From: Streptomyces sp. TS71-3
GTDB taxonomy: Bacteria > Actinomycetota > Actinomycetes > Streptomycetales > Streptomycetaceae
NCBI RefSeq assembly: GCF_018327685.1
Contig: NZ_BNEL01000003.1
Coordinates: forward strand, 186,001 to 250,000
Length of the DNA stretch: 64,000 bases
Direction: 5' to 3'
A model generated the notes under the pieces. It had not been told where the DNA came from. It saw only the letters and a list, made by a program, of their open reading frames with translations, and did no database searches. Below, piece by piece: positions 1 through 9,248 of the stretch. Every line of letters begins with the position of its first letter. The stretch's first letter is position 1. The position numbers and the translations under genes were made by a program.

Positions 1-888
1 GCGCCGCGCCCCGGCGGCCCGTCCTTGCCCGCCGCCCGTCCCGGGCCGGTGCTCCGCGATCCGGGCGAACTCCGCCACGGTCAGCTCCTCGCCCCGCGCC
101 CGCACCGGCACACCCGCCGCGACCAGCGCGGATTCGGCGGCAGCCGGGGATCCGGCCCAGCCGGCGAGCGCCGCGCGCAGGGTCTTCCTGCGCTGCGCGA
201 AGGCCGCGTCGACCACCGCGAAGACCTCCTGCCTGGAGGCCGTGGTGGGGACCGGGTCGGTCCTGCGCACCAGCGAGACCAGACCGCTGTCCACGTTGGG
301 GGCGGGCCAGAAGACGTTCCGCCCGACGGCGCCGGCCCGCTTGACGTGGGCGTACCAGTTCGCCTTGACCGAGGGCACGCCGTACACCTTGGAACCGGGG
401 GCGGCGGCCAGCCGGTCGGCGACCTCGGACTGCACCATGACGAGGGCGCGTTCGATGCTCGGGAAGGTGCCGAGCATATGGAGCAGCACCGGGACGGCGA
501 CGTTGTAGGGGAGGTTCGCGACCAGCGCGGTCGGGGGCGGTCCGGGCAGCTCCGTGACGTGCATGGCGTCCGCGTGGACCAGCGCGAAGCGGTCGGCTCG
601 CTCCGGAACGCGGTCGGCGACGGTGCCGGGCAGCGCGGCGGCGAGGGTGTCGTCGATCTCCACGGCGGTGACGTTGCCGGCGGCCTCCAGGAGCGCGAGG
701 GTCAGCGAGCCGAGGCCGGGGCCGACCTCCACGGCGACGTCGTCCGGCCGGACGTCCGCGGTGCGGACGATGCGGCGGACCGTGTTCGCGTCGATCACGA
801 AGTTCTGGCCGCGCTGCTTGGTCGGCCGTATGCCGTGTGCAGCGGCCAGCTCCCTGATCTCGGCGGGTCCCAGCAACACATCGTCCAC
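1..888 (-). CDS. rsmA: 16S rRNA (adenine1518/1519-N6)-dimethyltransferase, C-terminus outside window
   Basis: Dimethylates two adjacent adenines in the 3'-terminal hairpin of 16S rRNA during 30S maturation. Reading from the GTG at 888, the protein starts with [20 protein letters not shown] then QRGQNF, the KsgA N-terminal signature. The SAM motif is [11 protein letters not shown], and the catalytic NLPY sits in [10 protein letters not shown]. The frame stays open for 296 codons to the window edge, so only the last residues are missing. The tail is already Gly/Arg-rich, so the stop should be close. It is 63 bp downstream of the penicillin-binding protein gene on the same strand. In many actinobacteria ksgA directly follows tatD-rpfB; here those lie about 10 kb away on the other strand. 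Confidence 0.93.
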   Translation of the reverse strand, partial: MDDVLLGPAEIRELAAAHGIRPTKQRGQNFVIDANTVRRIVRTADVRPDDVAVEVGPGLGSLTLALLEAAGNVTAVEIDDTLAAALPGTVADRVPERADRFALVHADAMHVTELPGPPPTALVANLPYNVAVPVLLHMLGTFPSIERALVMVQSEVADRLAAAPGSKVYGVPSVKANWYAHVKRAGAVGRNVFWPAPNVDSGLVSLVRRTDPVPTTASRQEVFAVVDAAFAQRRKTLRAALAGWAGSPAAAESALVAAGVPVRARGEELTVAEFARIAEHRPGTGGGQGRAAGARR

Positions 889-951
889 GCATCCACCCTA
901 TGGGCTGTTCGCCCCCCGCCCCGACCACCGGTCGCCCGGGGGCGCCGCGCC

Positions 952-2580
952 TCACCCCACGGCGCGCAGCACCCCGGCCACGATCGGCCCTGCCGCGTCC
1001 GCCCCGTGGCCGCCGCTCTGCGTCATCGCGGCCGCCGCGATGTCGCCCCGGTATCCCGCGAACCAGCTGTTCGACTTCGCCTGCGCGTCCACCTCCGCGG
1101 ACCCGGTCTTCGCGCCGATGTCCCCGCCGAGCCCCGACATCGCCGCGGCGGCGGTCCCGCTGATGGCCGTGCGGTGCATCATCTGGCGGAGCTGGGCCAC
1201 CGTCCCGGAGGAGAGCCCCTGGGCGGTCGCGAGGGTCCGCCCGTCCAGCGACTGCGGCACGATCACCGGCTGCCGGAAGACGCCGGTCATGGCCGTCGCG
1301 GTCACCGAGGCCATGTTCAGCGGGTCCATCTGCACCTGGCCCTGCCCGATCATGTTCGCCGCGGTGTTGGGGCCGCCGGACGCCGGCACGCTGCCGTCGA
1401 AGGACGGGATGCCCGTCTTCCAGTTGTCCCTGCCCAGGCCGAAGTGGTCCTGCGCCTCCTTGGTGAGCGAGTCGACCTTGACCTCGTCCGCGTACTTGAG
1501 GAAGGCGGTGTTGCAGGAGCGGGCGAAGCTCGACGCGAGCGTGGCGTGCAGGTCGGGCGTGAGGCCCTTCTCGTTGTGGAACGTCTGGCTCTGCCAGGTC
1601 GCCGTGTCGGGGCAGGGCGCGGGCCCGGAGGCCGTGGTGATGCCGTTGTCGATGAGCGTCGCGGACGTGATGATCTTCATGGTGGAGCCGGGTGCCAGCT
1701 CGCCCTGGAAGGCGGCGTTGAACGAGTCCTTCCGGTGGTTGGCGACCGCCAGCACCTCGCCGGTGCTCGGCTTGACGGCGACCACGGACGACTCGGCGAA
1801 CTGCGTGACCGCGTGCTCGGCGGCGGCCTGCGCCGCGGCGCTGAGCGTGGTGTGCAGCGTGCCCGGCCGGCCCTTGGCGAGGGTGGCGAGGACGGTGTCG
1901 GGCGCGGTCTCGCTCTGGTGCCGTACGACGAGTTCGAGGGCGGGCGTGCCGCCGGCCTTCTCGCCGTACTTCGCGCGGAGCTCGTCCAGGATCGGGCCCA
2001 GCGAGGGGTACTTCTCCTTGGTGAGCACGGCGCCGTCGCGGTCGACGGCCTCGATGGGCGGGGCGCCGGAGGCGTCGGTGACGAGCGTGTCGCCGGTCTT
2101 CAGCTGCGGGTGCAGCACCGCGGGCGTCCAGTCGACGAGGGCGCGGCCGGTGGTCAGGCCGCGCACGACCGTCAGCTGGGTGTCGTACGCGAGCGGCTTG
2201 CTCTTGCCCTGGTACGAGACCGTGGCGCGGACGGCGTAGGGGACGGTGGCGCCGGTGGCCGCCCGGGGGGTCACCGTGACGCCACTGATGTGCGCGTCGT
2301 CGTTGAAGCCGGTCAGGGCCTGCTCGGCCGCCGAGGCGTTGTTCGTGTAGGACGCGGCACCGGTGGCGTCGCCCTTCTCCCAGGCCGCGAAGAACGCGCG
2401 CGACGCCTGCTGGATCTCCTTGGCGTCCGGCGGCCCGGTCCGCTTCGGCGCGGGGTGCCCGCCCGCCGTGGAGACCGTGTCGCCGGCGAGGCCGTTCCAG
2501 ACGTTGAATCCCGCGTACCCCACACCGCCGGCCACCAGGACGAACGCCCCGACCACCCCGGCCACGACCCCCCTGCGCAT
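952..2580 (-). CDS. Class B penicillin-binding protein with NTF2-like domain
   Basis: DD-transpeptidase that cross-links peptidoglycan outside the membrane. The 542 residues begin with MRR and a hydrophobic anchor (about 5-24). An NTF2-like/MecA_N-type domain follows (about 55-155), then a linker and the transpeptidase domain (about 240-540). All three active-site motifs are visible: SxxK as STMK (Ser299, Lys302), SxN as SCN (355-357) and KTGS (491-494). There are no PASTA domains and no glycosyltransferase domain. The NTF2-like module is shared with PBP2a/PBP3-type low-affinity enzymes, so low beta-lactam affinity is possible but not shown. The gene reads toward rsmA. Confidence 0.9.
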   Translation of the reverse strand: MRRGVVAGVVGAFVLVAGGVGYAGFNVWNGLAGDTVSTAGGHPAPKRTGPPDAKEIQQASRAFFAAWEKGDATGAASYTNNASAAEQALTGFNDDAHISGVTVTPRAATGATVPYAVRATVSYQGKSKPLAYDTQLTVVRGLTTGRALVDWTPAVLHPQLKTGDTLVTDASGAPPIEAVDRDGAVLTKEKYPSLGPILDELRAKYGEKAGGTPALELVVRHQSETAPDTVLATLAKGRPGTLHTTLSAAAQAAAEHAVTQFAESSVVAVKPSTGEVLAVANHRKDSFNAAFQGELAPGSTMKIITSATLIDNGITTASGPAPCPDTATWQSQTFHNEKGLTPDLHATLASSFARSCNTAFLKYADEVKVDSLTKEAQDHFGLGRDNWKTGIPSFDGSVPASGGPNTAANMIGQGQVQMDPLNMASVTATAMTGVFRQPVIVPQSLDGRTLATAQGLSSGTVAQLRQMMHRTAISGTAAAAMSGLGGDIGAKTGSAEVDAQAKSNSWFAGYRGDIAAAAMTQSGGHGADAAGPIVAGVLRAVG

Positions 2581-3089
2581 CCCGCGCCCTCCCCATCTCT
2601 CCGAGTCCCCGGCACCCCCGCACCGGCGGTAACAGCATCGTCAGCACTGTAAGCGCAGGGTGTGACAAACGGTGCCTGTACTCCGGATGGTGGCCAAAAG
2701 GAGATCGACGATCACTTACGCGTCTCGCCGTTTGATCACATACGCGTCTCGCCGTTTCCGGACGCCCGGACGCCCGGACGCCGGGAGTCCGGGAGGCCGG
2801 GGAGCTCGCCGGGGCGCCTCTGCGTCCTGTCCGCATGCCGTGGGGAGCCGGGCGCCCGGGGATGCATCCGTGCGCCGTGCCCGGCACCCACGCGGGCACG
2901 CCCGTACGCCCTGCGGGTGAGTCCGCGCGCCCCATGGCGTGCCGGTACGCGCGGCGATGAGTTCCGGCGCGACGGGCGGTCCACCGTTGTGCGGGCACCA
3001 CCGGCCCGCACCGGACACGCCCGGCCATCGAAGACAGCCCGGCCATCGGACACGCCCGGCGACCGAACACACCCGGCAAGGAGAGACCC
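2581..3089. other. Non-coding stretch with GC-rich short repeats
   Basis: No convincing gene. It must hold the promoter of the penicillin-binding protein gene and that of the DHFR-like gene. It contains a 24-bp tandem duplication (2710-2757), reiterations of gacgcccg (2760-2785) and near-repeats of ggccatcg/gacacgcccggc just before the DHFR-like gene (3015-3075). A good Shine-Dalgarno (aaggag) ends the region. Confidence 0.6.
2710..2757. repeat. 24-bp direct tandem duplication
   Basis: Two adjacent 24-bp copies begin gatcac(t/a)tacgcgtctc and differ at one base. Each has the relatively AT-rich core atcacNtacg in a GC-rich context, so a duplicated regulator site is as likely as neutral slippage. 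Confidence 0.8.
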
Positions 3090-3710
3090 ATGCGCCTCAT
3101 CGTCATCACCTTCCTGACCGCCGACGGCGTCATGCAGGCCCCCGGAGCGCCCGAGGAGGACCGCGGCGGCGGGTTCGAGCACGGCGGCTGGCAGGTGCCC
3201 TACATGGACGAGGACACCATCCGGCTGATCCACGACTGGTACACGCGCGTGGACGCGTTCCTGCTCGGACGCCGTACGTACGACATCTTCGCCGCGCACT
3301 GGCCGCACGTCCCGAACCCCGACGAGGACCCGATCGCCCGACAGCTCAACACGCTGCCGAAGTACGTCGTGTCCGGCGGGCGCCCCGAGCTGTCCTGGCA
3401 GAACTCCACCCTGGTCACGGGCGACGTGCCGGAGGAGATCCGGAAGCTGAAGGCGCTGCCCGGCGGCGAGCTCCAGGTCTGGGGCAGCGGCCGGCTGGCG
3501 ACGACGCTCATGGAGCACGGCCTCGTCGACGAGTACCGCCTGCTGACCTACCCGGTCGTCCTGGGCGGCGGCCAGCGCCTGTTCGCCGAGGCCACCCCGA
3601 CGGCGCTGCGCGTGGTGGACTCGACGGTCACCGGTTCCGGCACCGTCATCACCACGTACCAGCCGACCGGCAGCCCCGAGTACGGCTCCTTCGCGCTGGA
3701 CCAGTCATAG
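3090..3710 (+). CDS. Dihydrofolate reductase family protein (RibD C-terminal-like)
   Basis: A 206-residue protein of the RibD_C/DHFR-like fold. It starts MRLIVITFLTADGVMQAPG, typical of the family, and ends with the strand and turn GGGQRLF. Other hallmarks are LLGRRTYDIFAAHWP (about 59-73) and YVVSGG. Members are NADPH-binding reductases of unassigned substrate, not true folate DHFR. The ATG is preceded by aaggag at good spacing. It precedes the AraC-type regulator by 93 bp on the same strand, which may form a small unit with it. The substrate cannot be told from sequence. Confidence 0.85.
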   Translation: MRLIVITFLTADGVMQAPGAPEEDRGGGFEHGGWQVPYMDEDTIRLIHDWYTRVDAFLLGRRTYDIFAAHWPHVPNPDEDPIARQLNTLPKYVVSGGRPELSWQNSTLVTGDVPEEIRKLKALPGGELQVWGSGRLATTLMEHGLVDEYRLLTYPVVLGGGQRLFAEATPTALRVVDSTVTGSGTVITTYQPTGSPEYGSFALDQS

Positions 3711-3803
3711 CGGCGCCGCCGGGACGCACCGCGAGCGCGCGCCCGATGCCCTGCCGGCCGCCCCGCCCTACGATGGGCCGCGTATCACGGAGGTGGGCGG
3801 GAC

Positions 3804-4538
3804 GTGGCGGAGTACGCGGCACGGCGAGGCGCCCGGACCGGCGCGACGGTGTGGCGGGCGCGCTCGGGCGGCCCCGAGCAGAGCATCGCCCCCGACGGCG
3901 TGATGGACCTGATGTGGTTCCGGGGCCGTCTCGTCGTGGCGGGCCCGGACACGCGGACGATGGTCGTGGAGACCCGTGCCGGCGAGGTGACCTGGGGTCT
4001 CCAGCTCGCTCCCGGCATGGCGTACGCACTCCTCGGCGTGCCCGCGGACGAACTGACCGACCAGCGCGTCGACCTGTCGGACCTCGTCGCGCTGCCCGGG
4101 TGCCGGGGCGGGTCGTTCGAGGCCGACGTCGATGATGCGGCCGGCACCGGCACCGACACCGACACCGACGGCGCGGCCGACGCGCTCGAACGGGTTCTCG
4201 TCGCCCTGTGGACGCACGCGGACCCGGAACGCTCCGTCCTGCGCCTCGCGGCCTCCCTCGACCGGGCCGCCCGCCGGGGCCTGGGCGTGCGGGAGACGGC
4301 GGAACTCCACGGCCTGCCGGAACGATCGCTGCGCAGGCTCAGCAACCGGCTCTTCGGCTACGGCCCCAAGACGCTCGTGCGGATCCACCGTTTCCAGCAC
4401 GCGCTCCATCTGGCACGGGCGGGAATGCCGTTGAGCGACGCTTCGGCGACCGCGGGGTACGCCGACCAGGCCCACTTCAACCGCGAGAGCAAGCGGCTCA
4501 CGGGCCAGACGCCCGCGAGGCTCACCCGGGCCACGTAA
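3804..4538 (+). CDS. AraC-family transcriptional regulator
   Basis: A 244-residue regulator with an N-terminal sensor region beginning AEYAARRGARTGATVW and containing APDGVMDLMWF, the DUF6597-type N-domain. A C-terminal AraC double helix-turn-helix occupies about 172-240, with LSDASATAGYADQAHFNRES as the second helix-turn-helix. An acidic low-complexity stretch (GTGTDTDTDGA) lies between them. The GTG start has ggaggtggg upstream, and a TACGAT hexamer at 3770-3775 fits a -10 box. It probably acts on a neighbour, either the upstream reductase or the downstream toroid protein; no operator is evident. Confidence 0.85.
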   Translation: MAEYAARRGARTGATVWRARSGGPEQSIAPDGVMDLMWFRGRLVVAGPDTRTMVVETRAGEVTWGLQLAPGMAYALLGVPADELTDQRVDLSDLVALPGCRGGSFEADVDDAAGTGTDTDTDGAADALERVLVALWTHADPERSVLRLAASLDRAARRGLGVRETAELHGLPERSLRRLSNRLFGYGPKTLVRIHRFQHALHLARAGMPLSDASATAGYADQAHFNRESKRLTGQTPARLTRAT

Positions 4539-4675
4539 GCGGGTCCGGGCACGACCCCACGCCACGCACCCGCGCCTGACCGCGACCGTGCACTCCCGCA
4601 CTCCCTTCCCGACTCCCTTCCCTGCTGGCCGATTCGTCCAAGAGCGGTGGCGCCGGCGGATGGCACGGTCCTGGT

Positions 4676-5575
4676 ATGAGCATTCACAGCATTCACCTGG
4701 GACGCACGAAAGCATTCATGGCCGCGCACGCGCGCGTGCTCGACCGGCACCGCTTCGACGCGGTCACCGACGGGGGCACCGCGGACCGACAGGCGGTCAT
4801 CGACGCCCTCGACGCCTACCGGAACCCGGACGGCGGCTACGGGTGGGGGCTGGAACCGGACCTCCGCGCCGCCGAGAGCCAGCCGGCAGGCGCCCTCCAC
4901 GCCCTCGAAGCGCTCGCCTGCGCGGGCCCGGCGACGTCACCGCACACGGTCGCCCTCCTCGACTGGCTGGACTCCGTGACGCTGCCCGACGGCGGGCTGC
5001 CCTTCGCCCTTCCGATCGCCGATCCCGCGGCGTGCGCGCCGTTCTGGGTCCACGCGGACCCCGCGGAGTCATCGCTCCAGATCACCGCGGCGGTGGCCGC
5101 CCAAGCGCACCGCCTGGCGCGCTGGGACGAGAACGTGCGGGACCACCCGTGGCTGGAGGCGGCGACGCGGTACTGCTTCGAGTCGATCCCCCGGATCGAC
5201 GAGGCACCCTTCGCGTACGTGCTCTCCTTCGCGCTCCAGTTCCTCGACGCCGCGGCCGACACCCAGCCGAAGGCGCGCGATCTGCTGGACCACCTGGGCC
5301 AGTTCGTCCCGGCAGACGGGGCGGTCGCCGTCGTCGGCGGAACCGAGGGCGAGACCCTCCACCTCCTCGACTACGCGCCCGAACCCGACCGCCCGGTCCG
5401 CGACCTGCTCGACCCCGGGGCCGTCTCCGCCGACCTCGACCGCCTGGAGCACGGCCAGCAGCCGGACGGCGGCTGGACGGTCGGCTTCACCGGCTTCTCA
5501 CCGGCCGCGACCCTCGAATGGCGCGGCCACGCCACGGTGGGGGCGGTCTCGGTGCTGCGGATGAACGGGCGTTGA
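4676..5575 (+). CDS. Predicted alpha/alpha-toroid (terpene cyclase/prenyltransferase-like) protein
   Basis: A 299-residue protein with QW-like motifs, YRNPDGGYGWGLEPD near residue 50 and GQQPDGGWTVGF near 265, and regularly spaced helical segments. This is the (alpha/alpha)6-toroid architecture of squalene cyclase and prenyltransferase relatives. It lacks the DxDD catalytic motif of class II cyclases, so cyclase activity is doubtful and a binding or unknown role is more likely. It is cytosolic, with no signal peptide. It follows the AraC gene by 137 bp and may be its target. No clear ribosome-binding site precedes the ATG, so the start is the least certain part. Confidence 0.7.
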   Translation: MSIHSIHLGRTKAFMAAHARVLDRHRFDAVTDGGTADRQAVIDALDAYRNPDGGYGWGLEPDLRAAESQPAGALHALEALACAGPATSPHTVALLDWLDSVTLPDGGLPFALPIADPAACAPFWVHADPAESSLQITAAVAAQAHRLARWDENVRDHPWLEAATRYCFESIPRIDEAPFAYVLSFALQFLDAAADTQPKARDLLDHLGQFVPADGAVAVVGGTEGETLHLLDYAPEPDRPVRDLLDPGAVSADLDRLEHGQQPDGGWTVGFTGFSPAATLEWRGHATVGAVSVLRMNGR

Positions 5576-5677
5576 GGCGGGTCAGCACCTGCCGCGCCGG
5601 GATGCGGCACCTGCGGGGAAGGGACCCTCGACCCCTGCGGGCGAGCCCCTGGGCCGTCTGTGGGCCGTGATCTTCCT

Positions 5678-6319
5678 CTAAGGCTTTCGCGCCAGGAGGA
5701 AAGCCTGCGGCACGCGGGCGTCGGGCTCGGTGAGCATCGTCGCCTGTACCGAAAGTCCCGCCCGGGTGGCCAGTTCCGCGACCCGGGCGGGTGGCCGCCA
5801 ATAGACGTCTAGGGCCATGTCGAGGTCGCCGTACCCCTTCGTCTTGCGGCGCTTCTCGTCACCGACGTGGAAGCCGAGGAGGAGATGGCCGCCGGGTGCC
5901 AGCACCCGGTGGAACTCGCTGAACACCGTCGGCAGTGCCTCCGGCGGGATGTGGATGATCGAATACCAGGCGACGATGCCCCCGAGCTCGCCGTCGGCCA
6001 GCTCCAAGGCCGTCATGGTGCCCGTTGCGAAGCGAAGGCCGGGGTGGGTCCGCTGGGCGATGTCGACCATCGCAGGCGACAGGTCGATGCCGAACGCGGT
6101 GAGCCCGAGGGAGTCGAGGTGGGCCGTCACATGGCCAGGGCCGCACCCCACATCCGCGACCGGGCCGTCCCCAGCGGCCCGTACCAGCTCCGCGAACGCC
6201 CCCAGCATCGAGCGCATCAGCGGGTCACCCACCAACAGGGGAGGCACCAACTCGGCGTAGTTGTCCGCGACGGTGTCGTACGACACCCGGGTCTCACGAA
6301 GGTAGGTCGGCTCGGTCAC
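5678..6319 (-). CDS. Class I SAM-dependent methyltransferase
   Basis: A 213-residue methyltransferase. It has motif I as VADVGCGPGHVTAHL (about 55-69), acidic motif II in AFGIDLSPAMVDIA, and post-I/III motifs in IVAWYSIIHIPPEALP and VLAPGGHLLLGFH. This is the Methyltransf_11/25 layout, with no substrate domain that would tell small molecule from protein. The GTG start is 7 nt after a TACGAT hexamer on the same strand, which suggests a leaderless transcript. It lies downstream of pmt but is separated from it by a strong hairpin, so it is probably a separate unit. Confidence 0.85.
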   Translation of the reverse strand: MTEPTYLRETRVSYDTVADNYAELVPPLLVGDPLMRSMLGAFAELVRAAGDGPVADVGCGPGHVTAHLDSLGLTAFGIDLSPAMVDIAQRTHPGLRFATGTMTALELADGELGGIVAWYSIIHIPPEALPTVFSEFHRVLAPGGHLLLGFHVGDEKRRKTKGYGDLDMALDVYWRPPARVAELATRAGLSVQATMLTEPDARVPQAFLLARKP

Positions 6320-6326
6320 GGTCCTG

Positions 6327-6332
6327 ATCGTA
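6327..6332 (-). promoter_or_regulatory. -10 box (TACGAT) for methyltransferase, leaderless
   Basis: TACGAT on the minus strand ends 7 nt before the GTG at 6319. This matches the TANNNT-N6/7-start pattern seen at several genes here. Confidence 0.5.
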
Positions 6333-6369
6333 AGAGCGGCGTGGGCCCCGGGTACCGGCTCAGGGCCTT

Positions 6370-6412
6370 GAGGGCGCGGCAGCCTGCCGGTGCGGAAGCC
6401 GGCCGCGCCCTC
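6370..6412 (-). terminator. GC hairpin after pmt
   Basis: Perfect 11-bp stem: gagggcgcggc (6370-6380) pairs with gccgcgccctc (6402-6412) around a 21-nt loop. It lies just past the pmt stop (6430) and upstream of the next gene on the same strand. There is no U-tract, as is usual in Streptomyces. Confidence 0.6.
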
Positions 6413-6429
6413 ATGCTGTGTTCAGCCGG

Positions 6430-8196
6430 CTAGATCCACGAATCCAGCCACATCCGGCTACGCCACGCGTCCAGCGGGATCGCCTCGCCCGTGAAGATCG
6501 GCCAGAAGTAGATGAAGTTCCAGACGATCAGGATGATCAGGACGCCCGCGCCCACCGCGCCCACCACCCGGCGCCGTTCGCTCGCGCCGGGTGGGCCCAG
6601 GAGGGCGCCGATCATCATCGTCACCGCCAGGCAGAGGAACGGGACGAAGACGACGGCGTAGAAGAAGAAGATCGTTCGCTGCTGGTACATGAACCACGGC
6701 AGGTAGCCCGCGGCGACGCCGCACAGGATCGCGCCCGCGCGCCAGTCGCGCCGCAGCAGCCACCGCCACAGCACGTACAGCAGCGCCAGGCATCCCGCCC
6801 ACCACAGCAGCGGGGTGCCGAGCGCCAGTACCTCGCGGGCGCACTTGCCGCCCGCGTCCACCGGGCAGCCGTCCGTGCCGGCGGCCGGCGACTCGTAGAA
6901 GTAGGAGACGGGGCGGCCGAGGACCAGCCAGCTCCACGGGTTGGACTGGTAGGTGTGCGGGGAGTCCAGGCCGACGTGGAACAGGTACACCTGGTACTCG
7001 TAGTGCCACAGGCTGCGCAGCCAGTCCGGCAGGAACGTCCAGTCTCCGCCGCGGCCCGCCGTGGCCGCCCAGTTCCGGAAGTAGCCGCCAGTGCCGTCCG
7101 CGGGCGAAAGGATCCAGCCCAGCCAGGACAGCAGGTACACGCCCACCGCCACCGGCGCCGTCGACAGGAACCCCCACACCGCGTCGTACCTGAGCACCGC
7201 GGCGAACGGCCGCTCGGCGCCGGCCACCCGGCGGGCGCCCACGTCCCACAGGACCGACATCAGGGCGAAGGCGGCCAGGATGTAGAGGCCGTTCCACTTG
7301 GTGCCGAAGGCGAGGCCGAGGCAGATGCCGCAGGCCAGCCGCCAGGGGCGCAGGCCCAGGCGCAGCGTCTGCGCGGTCACCGGGTCGGGGCGGGCGACGC
7401 CGTCCGGTCCCAGGGGGAGCGCGGCGGCCAGTCTGGCGCGGGCGCGGTCCCTGTCGATCAGGAGGCAGCCGAAGGCGGCCACCACGAAGAACATCAGCAC
7501 CTCGTCGAGGAGCGCGGTGCGGCTCATCACGAAGTGCAGCCCGTCGACGGTGAGCAGCCCGCCCGCCAGGCAGCCGAGGAACGTGGAGCGGAAGAGCCTG
7601 CGCCCGATGCGGCAGAGCATCAGCACGGAGAGGGTGCCGAGCACCGCCGTCATGAAGCGCCAGCCGAACGGGTTGAAACCGAACAGCCACTCCCCGATGC
7701 CGATCACGTACTTGCCGACCGGCGGGTGCACCACGTAGGCGGCGTCGGTGGGCATCACGACGTGGCCGCCCTGCCTCAGGACGAGGGCGTCGGCCCCCTT
7801 CGGCCAGTTCAGCTCGTAGCCGCGGTGGATCAGCGCCCAGGCGTCCTTGGCGTAGTACGTCTCGTCGAATATCACCGCCCTGGGGTTGCCCAGGTCCCAG
7901 AACCGCATCACGCCCGCCACGAGCGTCACCAGCAGCGGCCCCAGCCAGCCCGACCAGCGGACGAGCCGCTCCCCCATGGCCCCGCGCAGGCCCGGCATCG
8001 TCCACAGTCCGGACGCGGGCCGGGCATGCGGCGGCAGCAGCCGGTCGCGGACACCGGCCACCGGGCGCGCCACGTAGCCGTAGTGGCGCAGGTGCTGCTG
8101 CCAGGCGGGCGGGTGCCCGCCGGAGGCGGCGTCCTGCCGGTCGTCCGTGGAGTCCGTGGAGCCGGGGGGACCCGGGGATGCTGCCGTACTCGTCAC
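6430..8196 (-). CDS. pmt: Protein O-mannosyltransferase (GT39 family)
   Basis: A 588-residue polytopic membrane enzyme that moves mannose from polyprenyl-phosphate-mannose to Ser/Thr of secreted proteins. The hallmark first extracytoplasmic loop is FDETYYAKDAW (109-120) with the catalytic Asp111-Glu112 pair. Further PMT motifs are HPPVGKY, FMTAVLGTLSVLM and FGTKWNGLY. About 10-11 hydrophobic segments follow. The N-terminal 60 residues are hydrophilic. The GTG start is 6 nt after a TACGAT -10 hexamer. It is divergent from rsmI with only 62 bp between them, the usual streptomycete arrangement. Confidence 0.93.
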   Translation of the reverse strand: MTSTAASPGPPGSTDSTDDRQDAASGGHPPAWQQHLRHYGYVARPVAGVRDRLLPPHARPASGLWTMPGLRGAMGERLVRWSGWLGPLLVTLVAGVMRFWDLGNPRAVIFDETYYAKDAWALIHRGYELNWPKGADALVLRQGGHVVMPTDAAYVVHPPVGKYVIGIGEWLFGFNPFGWRFMTAVLGTLSVLMLCRIGRRLFRSTFLGCLAGGLLTVDGLHFVMSRTALLDEVLMFFVVAAFGCLLIDRDRARARLAAALPLGPDGVARPDPVTAQTLRLGLRPWRLACGICLGLAFGTKWNGLYILAAFALMSVLWDVGARRVAGAERPFAAVLRYDAVWGFLSTAPVAVGVYLLSWLGWILSPADGTGGYFRNWAATAGRGGDWTFLPDWLRSLWHYEYQVYLFHVGLDSPHTYQSNPWSWLVLGRPVSYFYESPAAGTDGCPVDAGGKCAREVLALGTPLLWWAGCLALLYVLWRWLLRRDWRAGAILCGVAAGYLPWFMYQQRTIFFFYAVVFVPFLCLAVTMMIGALLGPPGASERRRVVGAVGAGVLIILIVWNFIYFWPIFTGEAIPLDAWRSRMWLDSWI

Positions 8197-8202
8197 CGCG
8201 CC

Positions 8203-8208
8203 ATCGTA
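8203..8208 (-). promoter_or_regulatory. -10 box (TACGAT) for pmt, leaderless
   Basis: TACGAT on the minus strand is 6 nt from the pmt GTG at 8196, so transcription should start at or next to the start codon. Confidence 0.5.
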
Positions 8209-8258
8209 GGGAACCCGTCTGTGCTTATCCCGCTTACGGCCCCTGCGAGGATGGAACC

Positions 8259-9248
8259 GTGACGAATGGAACCGGTTCGGAGACGGTGGCGGAGCGGCCG
8301 GAGCAGGCCTCGGAGCGGCCGCAGCAGGCCCCGGAGCCCGGACGGGACGGGCGTGAGGCGCTTGAAGGGGGAGGCGGCGAGGCCGCGGGCGGAGTGCTGG
8401 TGCTGGCCGGCACCCCGATCGGCGACGTGGAGGACGCCCCGCCGCGACTCGCCGCCGAGCTGGCCGGCGCCGATGTGGTGGCCGCCGAGGACACCCGCAG
8501 GCTGCGCAGGCTCGGCCAGGCGCTCGGGGTGCGCCCCACCGGGCGTGTCGTGTCGTACTTCGAGGGGAACGAGGCGGCCCGCACCCCGGAGCTGGTCGCG
8601 GCGCTCGCGGACGGGGCGCGGGTGCTCCTGGTGACCGATGCGGGCATGCCGTCGGTGTCCGACCCCGGGTACCGGCTGGTGGCGGCCGCTGTGGAGCAGG
8701 GCATCCGGGTCACCGCGGTGCCGGGGCCGTCGGCCGTGCTGACCGCGCTCGCGCTGTCCGGGCTGCCGGTGGACCGGTTCTGCTTCGAGGGGTTCCTGCC
8801 CCGCAAGCCGGGCGAGCGGCGCGTGCGGCTCGCCGAGGCGGCGCGGGAGCGGCGGACGCAGGTCTACTTCGAGTCGCCGCGCCGGCTCGACGCCAGCCTC
8901 GCCGCGATGGCCGAGGCGTTCGGCGCGGAGCGCCGCGCCGCGGTCTGCCGGGAGCTGACCAAGACCTACGAGGAGGTCAGGCGCGGCACGCTCGCCGAGC
9001 TCGCGGCCTGGGCGGCCGAGGGGGTGCGGGGCGAGATCACCGTCGTCGTGGCGGGCGCGGGCGAGGACCCCGAGAAGGGCGCGGTGGACGCCGCCGAACT
9101 GGTGCGCAGGGTGCGGGTGCGCGAGGAGGCGGGGGAGCGGCGCAAGGAGGCGATTGCCGCGGTGGCCGCTGCGGCGGGGGTGCCGAAGCGGGTCGTCTTC
9201 GACGCGGTGGTGGCGGCTAAGCATGGCGGCGGGGGCGCCGCGGGGTGA
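8259..9248 (+). CDS. rsmI: 16S rRNA (cytidine1402-2'-O)-methyltransferase
   Basis: A tetrapyrrole-methylase-fold enzyme that 2'-O-methylates C1402 in the ribosomal decoding centre. Family motifs are VLVLAGTPIGDVEDAPPR (about 46-63), ADVVAAEDTRRLRRL, LVTDAGMPSVSDPGYRL, AVPGPSAVLTALALSGLP and RELTKTYEEV. At 329 residues it carries about 45 extra N-terminal residues rich in Glu, Arg and Gly (AERPEQASERPQQAPEP) and a typical C-terminal helix-turn-helix-like tail. I chose the GTG at 8259: gaggat lies 6 nt upstream and can be read as a -10-like box or a ribosome-binding site. Upstream in-frame starts would overlap the divergent pmt gene. Confidence 0.92.
   Translation: MTNGTGSETVAERPEQASERPQQAPEPGRDGREALEGGGGEAAGGVLVLAGTPIGDVEDAPPRLAAELAGADVVAAEDTRRLRRLGQALGVRPTGRVVSYFEGNEAARTPELVAALADGARVLLVTDAGMPSVSDPGYRLVAAAVEQGIRVTAVPGPSAVLTALALSGLPVDRFCFEGFLPRKPGERRVRLAEAARERRTQVYFESPRRLDASLAAMAEAFGAERRAAVCRELTKTYEEVRRGTLAELAAWAAEGVRGEITVVVAGAGEDPEKGAVDAAELVRRVRVREEAGERRKEAIAAVAAAAGVPKRVVFDAVVAAKHGGGGAAG

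Noticed and set aside
25..2652. Very long open frame on the plus strand over rsmA and the penicillin-binding protein
   Set aside because: It is antisense to two clearly conserved proteins and its translation is Arg/Gly/Pro-rich with no domain; long antisense frames are expected at this GC content.
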